Shown: piece after piece, positions 1-6,873 of the stretch
How the letters are laid out: each line of letters opens with the position of its first letter
Position numbering within the stretch: the stretch's first letter is position 1
Assembly: GCA_007126465.1 (NCBI GenBank)
Contig: SLBE01000254.1
Location: forward strand, 1 to 13,629
DNA: 13,629 nucleotides
Origin: Syntrophomonadaceae bacterium
GTDB taxonomy: Bacteria > Bacillota > Dethiobacteria > DTU022
Direction of reading: 5' to 3'
Made by a program: the position numbers and the translations under genes
Notes under the pieces: generated by a model
Databases searched by the model: none
Seen by the model: only the letters and a program-made list of their open reading frames with translations
Told to the model about the DNA's origin: nothing

Positions 1-40
1 CTTAAAACCAAAGCTTCAGGAGCTATCATCATATTAATAA

Positions 41-403
41 TTAAACACCCCTGCCCTTAGCTATGGTTTGCAACAAAGGTCTTCCTCCCAGGAGGTGGAG
101 GTGAAGGTGAAAAACAATCTGACCGGCATCTGCGCCACAGTTAATAACTACGCGGTAACCCTTTTTATCCAGCTTAAAATCTCTGGCAACCTGGTTCGCA
201 ACAGAGTGCATATGTCCAATCAATGCTTCATCTTCTTCTTTTAAATCAAGATGGGTTGGAATATGCTTATGCGGCACAACTAAAATATGAACCGGTGCAG
301 CCGGATTGATATCTTTAAAGGCCACTACTTTTTCATCTTCATACACTATATCTGCATCAAGTTCACGGTTAATAATTTTACAAAAAATGCAATCTGCAGA
401 CAT
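41..403 (-). CDS. HIT-family (histidine triad) nucleotide-binding protein
   Basis: This 120-residue protein is a complete HINT-type HIT protein. Such proteins bind purine nucleotides and hydrolyse nucleoside phosphoramidates or related adducts in the cytosol. The signature histidine triad is visible as HLHLHLL with His99, His101 and His103, preceded by the usual AGQ loop and followed by GGR. An N-terminal Cys5-x2-Cys8 pair matches the zinc-binding pair seen in many bacterial members. The ATG at 401-403 is preceded by a strong AGGAGG-type site around 407-412. A sigma-A-like promoter lies just upstream, so the gene need not depend on mtaB transcription, although in related Bacillota it commonly follows mtaB directly. 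The physiological substrate cannot be told from sequence. Confidence 0.95.
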   Translation of the reverse strand: MSADCIFCKIINRELDADIVYEDEKVVAFKDINPAAPVHILVVPHKHIPTHLDLKEEDEALIGHMHSVANQVARDFKLDKKGYRVVINCGADAGQIVFHLHLHLLGGRPLLQTIAKGRGV

Positions 404-423
404 TCGAATTCCTCCTGAACGGT

Positions 424-452
424 ATTATAACACAGCGCGTGAAAGCAATCAA
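424..452 (-). promoter_or_regulatory. sigma-A-type promoter of the HIT gene
   Basis: On the minus strand a TTGATT -35 box (447-452) and a perfect TATAAT -10 box (424-429) are separated by 17 bases. The -10 box lies about 20 bases upstream of the HIT start codon, which leaves room for a short leader containing the AGGAGG site. Spacing and box quality make this a convincing housekeeping promoter. Confidence 0.8.
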
Positions 453-620
453 AGTAATGTTGCTGTGCTCTTAAACTCCTACTTCGATAAATGATCTCTT
501 TTTACCTTTTTAGAGGAAAAATTTTTATATTTATGCGGCCGTACCTAATTGTGGTAGCCTGCCGTAGAAAAATCAACGATTACATGGTCCTCAGGTGGAA
601 TAATTGCCAGGTTACACTTG

Positions 621-780
621 TCCAACCTGCTGAATATAACTGCGCTCGCTAATCGTTTAGGTTGAAACTACACCAGTTTAGCTCCAGGCTTCACTTCGTC
701 GCCTAATTTCTTGCACTCACTTTACGTTCGCTTCAGGCTTTGCTAAAACGGCATTTCCATGCCTACACTTGATGCTCGCT
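621..780 (-). repeat. Short copy (A) of a TIR-bearing intergenic repeat, internally deleted
   Basis: Read on the minus strand, this stretch matches the plus-strand element at 3196-3555 in the same block order. A 30-base identical block (721-750 versus 3252-3281) comes first. Next is a 27-base identical block (681-707 versus 3295-3321). A distal block agrees at 28 of 30 positions (638-667 versus 3510-3539). The end at 621-638 reproduces the terminal repeat of the long copy (CCAACCTGCT followed by an A/T-rich run). Where the long copy has about 188 bases of hairpin-rich sequence (3322-3509), this copy has only about 13. The boundary near 780 is approximate because similarity fades there. No reading frame is present. 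Confidence 0.85.
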
Positions 781-837
781 TAAGGTTTTTAGCATGCTGC
801 GCAGCTGCAATTACTTTAATTGCTTGAGCAGACGCTT

Positions 838-866
838 TTTACAGGGCTGCTGCTATCCGCTATAAT
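838..866 (+). promoter_or_regulatory. sigma-A-type promoter of mnmH
   Basis: A TTTACA -35 box (838-843) and a perfect TATAAT -10 box (861-866) are separated by exactly 17 bases. Transcription would begin about 30 bases upstream of the mnmH start codon. The promoter lies just outside the repeat copy, so the mnmH cluster carries its own transcription start. Confidence 0.8.
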
Positions 867-905
867 AAACAATACGGAGTTATTAGTCGTCAGGAGTGAA
901 CCAGT

Positions 906-1973
906 TTGGAAATTGAAGTATCGGAAGCTTTGGGCCGTTCAGATGTAACCTTCATTGATGTACGTTCTCCGGAAGAGTACCGGAATGCTTCTATTCCCGG
1001 CTCAATAAACATTCCTCTCTTTGATAATCATGAACATCACCAGTTAGGCCTTATTTACCACAATGTCGGTGAAAAAGAAGCCCGCCTGGTTGCCCTGGAT
1101 ATGGTATCGCCTAAGCTGCCCACACTTGTAAATAAAATCCTGGAAGCGGCAGGGCCAAATACTCCACTTTTATACTGTTATCGGGGTGGTATGCGCAGCC
1201 TGAGTCTTTATGAAGTACTCAGACTTACGGGTGTTGATGTGCTTAGACTAAAAAAAGGCTATAAAGCTTACCGCAAATATGTTAATCAGAAGCTTGCCAG
1301 TTACAGCTTAAAGAGTAAGCTATTTGTTTTACACGGCCTGACGGGAGCAGGTAAAACTGCAGTCTTGAAAAACCTGGAAAGTAGAGGCTGCCCGGTTATT
1401 GATCTCGAAGAACTGGCCGGCCATCGCGGTTCAGTTTTCGGAGCTGTCGGTGATGTATATGAACGTTCCCAAAAAGATTTTGATGCACTTCTGCTGAATC
1501 AGCTGGAAAATTTTACAGATGAAAAGTTAATTTTTATTGAGGGAGAAGGCCGGCGTATCGGCAACATTTACCTGCCTGTTTTCCTGGGTAATGCCATGGA
1601 CAGCGGTTTTCAAATCTTACTTACTGCTTCCCTCGAAAAAAGGGTAGAGCGTATCCTGCAAGCGTATATCCCGGAGTCAGTCCCTGAATGGTTGAAGATA
1701 CAGCTTGAATCGGCAATTAGTTCTTTAAGAAACAGGCTCGGCGATAAAAAGACGGATTTACTGCTGGACAGGCTGAAACAGGAGCAATATCGTGCTGTTG
1801 CAGAAATGCTCTGTACAGATTACTACGACCTTTATTATAAAGATTCAAAACCTGAAAGCGCTCAATTTGACGCTGTTATTGATGCTGAAGATCTGGACAG
1901 GGCAGCTGCAGAAATTGCCGCATATTACAAAATCGAAACTAATAGTAATATAGAGTCTCAACTGCCTAACTAA
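906..1973 (+). CDS. mnmH: tRNA 2-selenouridine synthase (SelU/YbbB family)
   Basis: MnmH replaces sulfur by selenium at the wobble 2-thiouridine of certain tRNAs, using selenophosphate and a geranylated intermediate. The 355 residues are close to the usual family length. The N-terminal rhodanese-like domain (about 1-125) carries the catalytic loop YCYRGGMRS with Cys91. A P-loop domain follows, with Walker A GLTGAGKT at 144-151 and the family block DLEELAGHRGSVFG at 166-179. The start is TTG at 906, supported by an AGGAG site at 892-896 nine bases upstream and by a fit to the rhodanese N-terminus. The enzyme needs selenophosphate, so a selD gene should exist elsewhere in the genome; none is in this window. 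It is transcribed opposite to all genes outside the three-gene block. Confidence 0.96.
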   Translation: MEIEVSEALGRSDVTFIDVRSPEEYRNASIPGSINIPLFDNHEHHQLGLIYHNVGEKEARLVALDMVSPKLPTLVNKILEAAGPNTPLLYCYRGGMRSLSLYEVLRLTGVDVLRLKKGYKAYRKYVNQKLASYSLKSKLFVLHGLTGAGKTAVLKNLESRGCPVIDLEELAGHRGSVFGAVGDVYERSQKDFDALLLNQLENFTDEKLIFIEGEGRRIGNIYLPVFLGNAMDSGFQILLTASLEKRVERILQAYIPESVPEWLKIQLESAISSLRNRLGDKKTDLLLDRLKQEQYRAVAEMLCTDYYDLYYKDSKPESAQFDAVIDAEDLDRAAAEIAAYYKIETNSNIESQLPN

Positions 1974-1977
1974 AGCA

Positions 1978-2007
1978 TTGCAAAAAAGGGACAACTAGCT
2001 TTATAAT
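1978..2007 (+). promoter_or_regulatory. Possible internal promoter before the YheA/YlbF-family gene
   Basis: The 61-base gap after mnmH contains a TTGCAA box (1978-1983) and a perfect TATAAT box (2002-2007) with an 18-base spacer. The region is A/T-rich, so a chance match is possible. The spacing and exact -10 box make a secondary start plausible for the downstream pair of genes. Confidence 0.5.
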
Positions 2008-2040
2008 TTATTAAATATCTTAACAAGGAGTGTTATGTTA

Positions 2041-2436
2041 ATGAATCCTTATGATGCTGCACATAATCTGGCTAAAGCGCTGCGTGAATCCTCGGAGTTC
2101 AAAGAGATGAAGGATGCGCAGGCTGCAGTAAAAGCAGACCCTTCAGCCAAGGAAATGCTGCTGGATTTCCGCAAAGAACAGTTTAATATGCACAAGCAGC
2201 AGCTTTCCGGGGTAGAGGTATCACAGGAACAAAAAGATAGGCTCGAAAAGCTTTATGAAGTGGTCAATATGAATACTTTGCTTAAAAACCTCTTAACAGC
2301 AGAATATAAAGTATCTGTACTGCTTGAAGATATCCAGAAAATAATCAACGAAGCAAACAAGGAGATATATGACCAGGAGTTAATCGGCAATATAGAAGAT
2401 TACTTTGGTGGTCAAGAGCAGGAATATGAACAGTAA
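2041..2436 (+). CDS. YlbF/YmcA family protein, YheA-like (UPF0342)
   Basis: This small, highly charged and almost entirely helical protein has no membrane segment or catalytic motif. Its opening (NPYDAAHNLAKALRESSEF) and the pattern of a helical hairpin with DPSAKEML and FRKEQ resemble Bacillus YheA of the YlbF/YmcA family. YlbF and YmcA act in RNA-processing and developmental complexes. The role of YheA-type members is poorly defined, so no specific function is assigned. Two in-frame ATGs compete: 2035 is only four bases from the AAGGAG site at 2025-2030, while 2041 is ten bases away and matches the family N-terminus. I chose 2041, giving 131 residues. The 3' end overlaps the next gene, which suggests translational coupling. 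Confidence 0.85.
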   Translation: MNPYDAAHNLAKALRESSEFKEMKDAQAAVKADPSAKEMLLDFRKEQFNMHKQQLSGVEVSQEQKDRLEKLYEVVNMNTLLKNLLTAEYKVSVLLEDIQKIINEANKEIYDQELIGNIEDYFGGQEQEYEQ

Positions 2437-3148
2437 TAACAACTATAAAGCCTTACTGATCGATCTTGACGGCACACTGCTCGATCTGGATATTCAGCAA
2501 TTTATCGACGCTTATATTGATGCCCTTTCAGATAGATTTATCGAGCACCTGGACAAAAAAGATTTCGCTGAACAACTCTTTGGCGCAACCTCGGTGATGG
2601 TAAAAAACGATGATCCAGGCAAGAGCAATGAAGAGGTTTTTTATACAGATTTTTGTCGGCGGATCGGATTAAGCGAAAAAGAAATAAAACCGGTGGTAAA
2701 GGATTTCTATGATAATGATTTTCCACGGTTAAACTGTTGGGCCAGGGAACATCCCCGGGCTGATGCTGTTATTAAGGCAGCAAAAGACAGGAATTTAACT
2801 TTAGTGCTTGCAACCAACCCGATTTTTCCAGCTGCGGCCATCCTGGAAAGGCTATCGTGGAGTGGCTTTACAGAAAAAGACTTCACGTTTATCACAACCA
2901 TGGAGAACATGCACTTCTGTAAGCCCAGGATAGAATACTACAGGGAAATTGCAGATATCATAAACTGTCCGCCTGAAATGTGCCTCATGGCGGGAAACGA
3001 CACCCTTGAAGATCTTGTTGCTGCAAAAGCTGGGATGGATACCTTCCTGGTTGATGATTTTATATTGCAGCGTGATGAAAATGAACCTGTATGCGACTAC
3101 CGGGGCAGCCTCGAAGATCTTGCTGCTTTTCTTGCCACATCTGGATAA
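2426..3148 (+). CDS. HAD-superfamily hydrolase
   Basis: This is a cytosolic haloacid-dehalogenase-fold hydrolase, probably a phosphatase, of unknown substrate. The four HAD motifs are present when counted from the ATG at 2426 (240 residues). Motif I is LIDLDGT with nucleophile Asp13 and Asp15, and motif II is around LATN (Thr130). Motif III is Lys166 in FCKPR, and motif IV is GNDTLED with Asp192 and Asp196. A helical cap of about 80 residues lies between motifs I and II, as in subclass C1 enzymes. The ATG overlaps the last eleven bases of the preceding gene, so translation is probably coupled. A TTG at 2405 is also in frame, but the conserved domain starts soon after 2426 and that longer start has no clear ribosome binding site. 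The gene is followed by the long repeat copy with no evident intrinsic terminator before it. Confidence 0.9.
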   Translation: MNSNNNYKALLIDLDGTLLDLDIQQFIDAYIDALSDRFIEHLDKKDFAEQLFGATSVMVKNDDPGKSNEEVFYTDFCRRIGLSEKEIKPVVKDFYDNDFPRLNCWAREHPRADAVIKAAKDRNLTLVLATNPIFPAAAILERLSWSGFTEKDFTFITTMENMHFCKPRIEYYREIADIINCPPEMCLMAGNDTLEDLVAAKAGMDTFLVDDFILQRDENEPVCDYRGSLEDLAAFLATSG

Positions 3149-3195
3149 ATTTCAGTCAGATAGTTTAACTACCCGGCCAACGCCGCCTGGAGCTA

Positions 3196-3555
3196 CCCAA
3201 CCTGCTTAATAAAATTGAAACGAGCATAAAGTGCAAGCAGCATGAAAGTAACGTTTTAGCAAAGCCTGAAGCGAACGTAAAGCGAGTGCTAAAAATTAGG
3301 CGACGAAGTGAAGCCTGGAGCAGGTCGGCCTACATGGATGTAGGCTGCCTCGAGAAGGACCCGGATGGCCCGTCGAGAGGGTAACCAAAGCGGAAGGCTG
3401 AGACTGTAGTCGGATCCTAATTTTGCACGCAGCGATCAGAGAGCGAAGGCTTTCTAAAATGGTAGGAATAGAGTAACCCAGGCGTAAGATTGAAGCTAAG
3501 CCGCTGCAGTTTCAGCCTAAACGATCAGCGAGCGCAGTTTTTTAAGCAGGCTAGG
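3196..3555 (+). repeat. Long copy (B) of a TIR-bearing, MITE-like intergenic repeat
   Basis: This 360-bp non-coding element nearly fills the gap between the HAD gene and mtaB. Its ends form imperfect terminal inverted repeats: 3196-3213 (CCCAACCTGCTTAATAAA) and the complement of 3538-3555 (CCTAGCCTGCTTAAAAAA) agree at 15 of 18 positions. Conserved outer blocks at 3252-3281, 3295-3321 and 3510-3539 match the inverted copy at 621-780. The core (3322-3509) is found only here and contains two good hairpins. Short AGCGA-rich motifs recur through the element. It encodes no transposase and I see no clear target-site duplication, so mobility is inferred from the TIRs and the second copy only. Confidence 0.8.
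3328..3380 (+). ncRNA. Two adjacent RNA hairpins with GGA in the loop (candidate CsrA/RsmA-type binding site)
   Basis: Hairpin 1 (3328-3345) is GCCTACA-TGGA-TGTAGGC, a perfect 7-bp stem with a tetraloop. Hairpin 2 (about 3349-3377) has a CTCGA/TCGAG outer stem. Its inner helix is GGACC/GGCCC with one A-C mismatch, and the loop CGGAT again contains GGA. The known high-affinity CsrA RNA consensus is a hairpin with GGA in the loop, RUACARGGAUGU; hairpin 1 agrees at 10 of 12 positions. Two further GGA triplets follow at 3412-3414 and 3464-3466. The plus-strand orientation places these in RNA read through from the HAD gene. Whether this organism has CsrA is not known from the window, so binding is inference. 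Confidence 0.5.
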
Positions 3556-3572
3556 CAGTTATATTTTAATAG

Positions 3573-4901
3573 TTACCCTGTCGAGCGCTTTCTCTTGATA
3601 TTAACTGCCCTTAAACAGTCACCATCTTCCTGTTCGAGCCGGGCATCAATTTCCCTGCCCCTCCAATGCAAACCCTTGATATCAGCATCTATTTTTACTC
3701 TCAGGTAATGAGGGGTAAATCCTTCTCCGTAACTGTATGGCACAACTTTTTCAACTAAAACTGACTGAATCGTACCGATAAAGCGCTGCCTGTACTCAGA
3801 AGCCATTTTTTCGCCGAGTTCGATCATTTCCCTGCTGCGGGCATCCTTAACCTGGTTCGGCAATTGTTCACTATAACCGGCAGCTGCAGTGCCCGGACGT
3901 GTTGAATACTTAAACACATGCAGGCGGCTAAAACCTATCTCTTCAATTAGCTTCATACTACGCCGGTGATGTTTTTCTGTTTCGCCGGGAAATCCGACTA
4001 TAACATCGCTGCTCAACGATAAGCCGGGTATTTCCTGCTTAAGCCATTTAGCCAGGTAAAGATATTCTACCGGCTCATAAGGCCTGTTCATACTCCTTAG
4101 AATCTCTCCATCACCACTTTGCAGGGGAATGTGCAGGTGAGGGCAAACTACAGAAGATGCAACAATCTGTTCAACCAGGGCAGAATTTATATCAGACGGT
4201 TCCAGTGAACTGAGACGCAGGCGCTTCAACCCCGGCACACCCTCCATGGCGCTTAGCAGTTCCGCCAGGGATGAATCTTCAAGATCCTCACCATACAAAC
4301 CAAGGTGCACTCCGGTCAGAACAACTTCCCTGCAACCTGAAGCAGTTAGTGCTTCCGCCCTGTTCAACACTTCAGAGGGAGGCATACTGCGCAGAGGGCC
4401 CCTGACACTGGGAACAATGCAATAGCTGCAGTTTTGATTACAACCTTCCTGGATCTTCAGAAAACCCCTGGTCCTACCTCTCCGTCCGGCCGGAGGCAGC
4501 AGTTCAAAGCCGGAACCGGCTTGATGTGGTTTAACAAGATCAATCAATTCGCCCCGATTAATTGATTCAACCAGGGCTGGGAAGTTTTCACGCTCCTGGT
4601 TACCTATAATTAAATCTGGCTGCTCCTCAATTTTTTTAATTTCTTCAGGTGAGCCCTGGGCATAACAACCGGTTACAGCAATAATCGCTTCAGGCGCCCT
4701 GCGCCGGGCCCGGCGTATTGCTTTCCGTGATTTGTGATCGCTGTGCCCGGTTACAGTACAGGTATTAATGACATAAAGATCAGCCTCTTCATCAAAATCA
4801 ACAATCCTGTAACCTGATTGCTCAAAAAGCTCCTGCAGTGATTCAGTTTCACAAAAATTTACCTTGCAGCCAAGCGTATAAAATGCTGCTTTCTTTTTCA
4901 A
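3573..4901 (-). CDS. mtaB: tRNA (N6-threonylcarbamoyladenosine(37)-C2) methylthiotransferase
   Basis: MtaB converts t6A37 to ms2t6A37 in ANN-decoding tRNAs using radical SAM chemistry and two 4Fe-4S clusters. The 442 residues show the full architecture. The N-terminal UPF0004 domain has cluster cysteines Cys12, Cys48 and Cys79 (in LGCKVN, NTCTV and VTGCYAQ). The radical SAM core has CNQNCSYC (Cys154, Cys158, Cys161), and a C-terminal TRAM-like segment runs from about residue 370. The start is TTG; its four bases TTGA overlap the rsmE stop codon, and an AAGGTG site at 4909-4914 lies seven bases upstream. This overlap implies coupling to rsmE at the tail of the hrcA operon. The enzyme would depend on the Fe-S assembly genes encoded to the right. 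Confidence 0.95.
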   Translation of the reverse strand: MKKKAAFYTLGCKVNFCETESLQELFEQSGYRIVDFDEEADLYVINTCTVTGHSDHKSRKAIRRARRRAPEAIIAVTGCYAQGSPEEIKKIEEQPDLIIGNQERENFPALVESINRGELIDLVKPHQAGSGFELLPPAGRRGRTRGFLKIQEGCNQNCSYCIVPSVRGPLRSMPPSEVLNRAEALTASGCREVVLTGVHLGLYGEDLEDSSLAELLSAMEGVPGLKRLRLSSLEPSDINSALVEQIVASSVVCPHLHIPLQSGDGEILRSMNRPYEPVEYLYLAKWLKQEIPGLSLSSDVIVGFPGETEKHHRRSMKLIEEIGFSRLHVFKYSTRPGTAAAGYSEQLPNQVKDARSREMIELGEKMASEYRQRFIGTIQSVLVEKVVPYSYGEGFTPHYLRVKIDADIKGLHWRGREIDARLEQEDGDCLRAVNIKRKRSTG

Positions 4902-5656
4902 ACATTTACACCTTCCCCGGCAAGATCGCCCCAGGCTGATTGAACCAGTGCAATAGCTGCCGCAGCAGCAGTCTCGGTTCGTAAAACACGCGGGCCCAGA
5001 TGAACTGCTTCAGCTCCCGCCTCTTGTAATGCTTCTATCTCAGATTTTTCGAAACCTCCCTCAGGCCCGACAAAGAGAAAAACAGCCTTGCCGGTTGGGC
5101 AGGGCTGTTTCAGTAAGCCTGCTAAAGAGACTGCTTTTTCCCTTTCCCAGGGCACAAAAGCCTTAACATTTCCGATCCTGGGTAAAATATGCTTAAAAGA
5201 AGAAACCGGTTCTACATCAGGCAGATAAGCCCGACGGCACTGAGCTGCCGCTGAACGAACTTTACTGCACCAGCGTTCAATTCTTTTCTGATCCTGTTTT
5301 TCATTTCTCTGCGGTATACTTCTCTCAGATTTAAAAGGCACAATCCTGTTCACACCCAGTTCAACCGCCTGCCTGACTATTAAATCCATCTTATCGCCCT
5401 TGGTCAGGGATTGAAAGAGAGTTATATTCAATGGTGACTCTGAATTCGGAAGCTTGCTGCCCAATCTGACTAAAACTTCTGAAGAGGTAGAAATAACAAC
5501 CTCTCCCTCCCTGGCCAGGCCTAAACCATCGGCAATAACCAGGTTGTCACCCGGTCTTAAGCGCAGCACCTTAAATGCATGGTTTATGTCCCGGGAAGCC
5601 AGATTAACTTCTGCACCGGAAACTAATGATTCTCCTTTCAAGAAAAAATAATGCAT
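4898..5656 (-). CDS. rsmE: 16S rRNA (uracil(1498)-N3)-methyltransferase
   Basis: RsmE methylates N3 of U1498 in 16S rRNA in the assembled small subunit. The 252 residues match the family in length. They consist of an N-terminal PUA-like RNA-binding domain (about 1-70) and a C-terminal SPOUT methyltransferase with the knot motifs LFVGPEGGF (194-202) and LGPRVLRTETA (220-230). The start MHYFF is typical of the family. The ribosome binding site is weak: only a G-run sits about 13 bases upstream, so translation may rely on coupling with dnaJ, whose stop is 25 bases away. In many Bacillota prmA lies between dnaJ and rsmE, but it is absent here. Confidence 0.94.
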   Translation of the reverse strand: MHYFFLKGESLVSGAEVNLASRDINHAFKVLRLRPGDNLVIADGLGLAREGEVVISTSSEVLVRLGSKLPNSESPLNITLFQSLTKGDKMDLIVRQAVELGVNRIVPFKSERSIPQRNEKQDQKRIERWCSKVRSAAAQCRRAYLPDVEPVSSFKHILPRIGNVKAFVPWEREKAVSLAGLLKQPCPTGKAVFLFVGPEGGFEKSEIEALQEAGAEAVHLGPRVLRTETAAAAAIALVQSAWGDLAGEGVNV

Positions 5657-5681
5657 AGGCTATTCTAAACCCCCGACGGGA

Positions 5682-6836
5682 TTAACTTCCACTGAAAGCA
5701 TTTTTAACCTTATCAAAAAGGCCCTTGTTCTCTACTCCTACGTCTTCACCACTAAGGTGAGCCAGTTCGGCCAGGAGTTCTTTTTGACGCTGATTAAGTC
5801 GTTTCGGAACCGTAACCTTAATTTTAACCTGCAGATCACCTTTACCAGAACCGCGCAGGTAAGGCATACCACGGCCTTTCAAACGGAATGTAGTGCCATG
5901 TTGAGTCCCTTCAGGCACTGTCAGCTCTGCTGTTCCATCCAGGGTCGGCACTTCCAGCTCAACACCCAGGGCTGCCTGGCTGATACTGATAGGCTGTTCC
6001 ATGATCAGGTTACTGCCCTGGCGCTTAAACTTCTTGTGCGGCCTAACCCTGACTACAACATACAGATCGCCAGGCGGACCACCCCGTACTCCGGCTTCGC
6101 CTCCGCCGCTTACCCTTAACCTTGAACCATCCTCAATTCCGGCAGGAACTTTAATATCTATTTTTCTTTCCTTGACAATGCGCCCCTGGGCGCTGCAGGC
6201 CGGGCAGGGTTCCCTGACAATTGTACCTTCACCACGGCACTCGCTGCAGGGCTGCATACTCACAAACCTGCCAAAAGGAGTGCTGCGGGCAAACTGCTGC
6301 TGCCCGCTGCCTCCACAGGTTGAGCAGGCCTCAGGGCTTGTTCCCGCCTTGGCCCTGCTGCCGTTACATTCGGGGCAGTTTTCAGTCCGGGGAATATTGA
6401 TTGTTTTTTCCCCACCGCTGTAAGCTTCTTCGAGGGTGATATCCAGATCATAGCGGAGGTGGTTTCCCTGCTCAGGGCCGGGCGGTCTACGTCTTGCTCC
6501 ACCACCCATTCCTCCGAAAAACTGCTCGAATATCTCATCAATTCCACCACCGAAACCAAATCCACCAAAACCGGAACCGCTAAAGCCCTGTTGACCCGCT
6601 GCACCAGCATCAAATCCGGCCTGATGCCCGAAACGATCATATTGCTCCCGCTTCTGGGGGTCGCTCAATACATCATAGGCTTCCTTGATTTCCCTGAATT
6701 TCTTTTCGCTTTCACCATCATCTTTATTAAAATCAGGATGGTATTGCTTGGCAAGACGGCGATATGCTTTTTTAATCTCTTCAGGAGAAGCGCTGCGTTC
6801 TACTCCCAGCACTTCATAGTAATCTCTTTTACTCAT
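5682..6836 (-). CDS. dnaJ: Chaperone DnaJ (Hsp40)
   Basis: DnaJ is the Hsp40 co-chaperone that delivers substrates to DnaK and stimulates its ATPase. The 384 residues carry all standard parts. The J domain (about 4-70) has HPD at 33-35, and a Gly/Phe-rich linker spans about 73-118. The zinc-binding region runs from about 154 to 218, and the two C-terminal beta domains follow. Four Cys pairs are present: 154/157, 171/174, 197/200 and 211/214. The two outer repeats deviate from CxxCxGxG (CPECNGSR and CPACSAQG), but all eight cysteines remain, so zinc binding should be intact. The gene follows dnaK by 37 bases and belongs to the CIRCE-controlled operon. Confidence 0.97.
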   Translation of the reverse strand: MSKRDYYEVLGVERSASPEEIKKAYRRLAKQYHPDFNKDDGESEKKFREIKEAYDVLSDPQKREQYDRFGHQAGFDAGAAGQQGFSGSGFGGFGFGGGIDEIFEQFFGGMGGGARRRPPGPEQGNHLRYDLDITLEEAYSGGEKTINIPRTENCPECNGSRAKAGTSPEACSTCGGSGQQQFARSTPFGRFVSMQPCSECRGEGTIVREPCPACSAQGRIVKERKIDIKVPAGIEDGSRLRVSGGGEAGVRGGPPGDLYVVVRVRPHKKFKRQGSNLIMEQPISISQAALGVELEVPTLDGTAELTVPEGTQHGTTFRLKGRGMPYLRGSGKGDLQVKIKVTVPKRLNQRQKELLAELAHLSGEDVGVENKGLFDKVKNAFSGS

Positions 6837-6873
6837 ATCCAGGTATCATCCCTCACTAAAGCTTTATTAATTA

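Larger units (their letters stand above)
404..905. other. Intergenic region between divergent HIT and mnmH genes
   Basis: No coding region is supported here. The left end holds the minus-strand HIT promoter and the right end the plus-strand mnmH promoter. The middle (about 621-780) is a short copy of the repeat element also found at 3196-3555. A 7-bp hairpin, GCAATTA-CTT-TAATTGC, sits at 807-823 upstream of the mnmH -35 box, but no T-run follows it closely enough for a terminator call. Nothing is recognisable in about 495-620. Confidence 0.7.

Noticed and set aside
1..40. Possible start of another minus-strand gene (ATG near position 31) after the HIT stop
   Set aside because: Only about ten codons are visible, there is no ribosome binding site, and the residues do not match rpsU, the common next gene.
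306..494. Plus-strand frame of 62 codons overlapping the HIT gene start
   Set aside because: It is antisense to a convincing HIT gene and its promoter, has no ribosome binding site and no recognisable protein features.
807..840. Intrinsic terminator upstream of mnmH
   Set aside because: The GCAATTA/TAATTGC stem is A/T-rich and the T-run at 836-840 is 12 bases beyond it, overlapping the mnmH -35 box.
3322..3509. Group II intron, tRNA or other standard structured RNA in the repeat core
   Set aside because: I find no domain V signature, no GTTCRANNC-like T-loop and no known riboswitch core; only local hairpins and GGA motifs are clear.
3190..3560. Target-site duplication at the ends of the long repeat
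   Set aside because: The bases just outside the terminal repeats (before 3196 and after 3555) show no convincing direct repeat, so the insertion mechanism is left open.
3490..3708. Plus-strand frame of 72 codons over the repeat end and mtaB 3' end
   Set aside because: It covers part of the repeat and the antisense of mtaB, has low-complexity composition and no ribosome binding site.
6260..6640. Minus-strand frame of 126 codons inside dnaJ
   Set aside because: It is an alternative frame of the dnaJ coding strand; the dnaJ frame contains the domain motifs.
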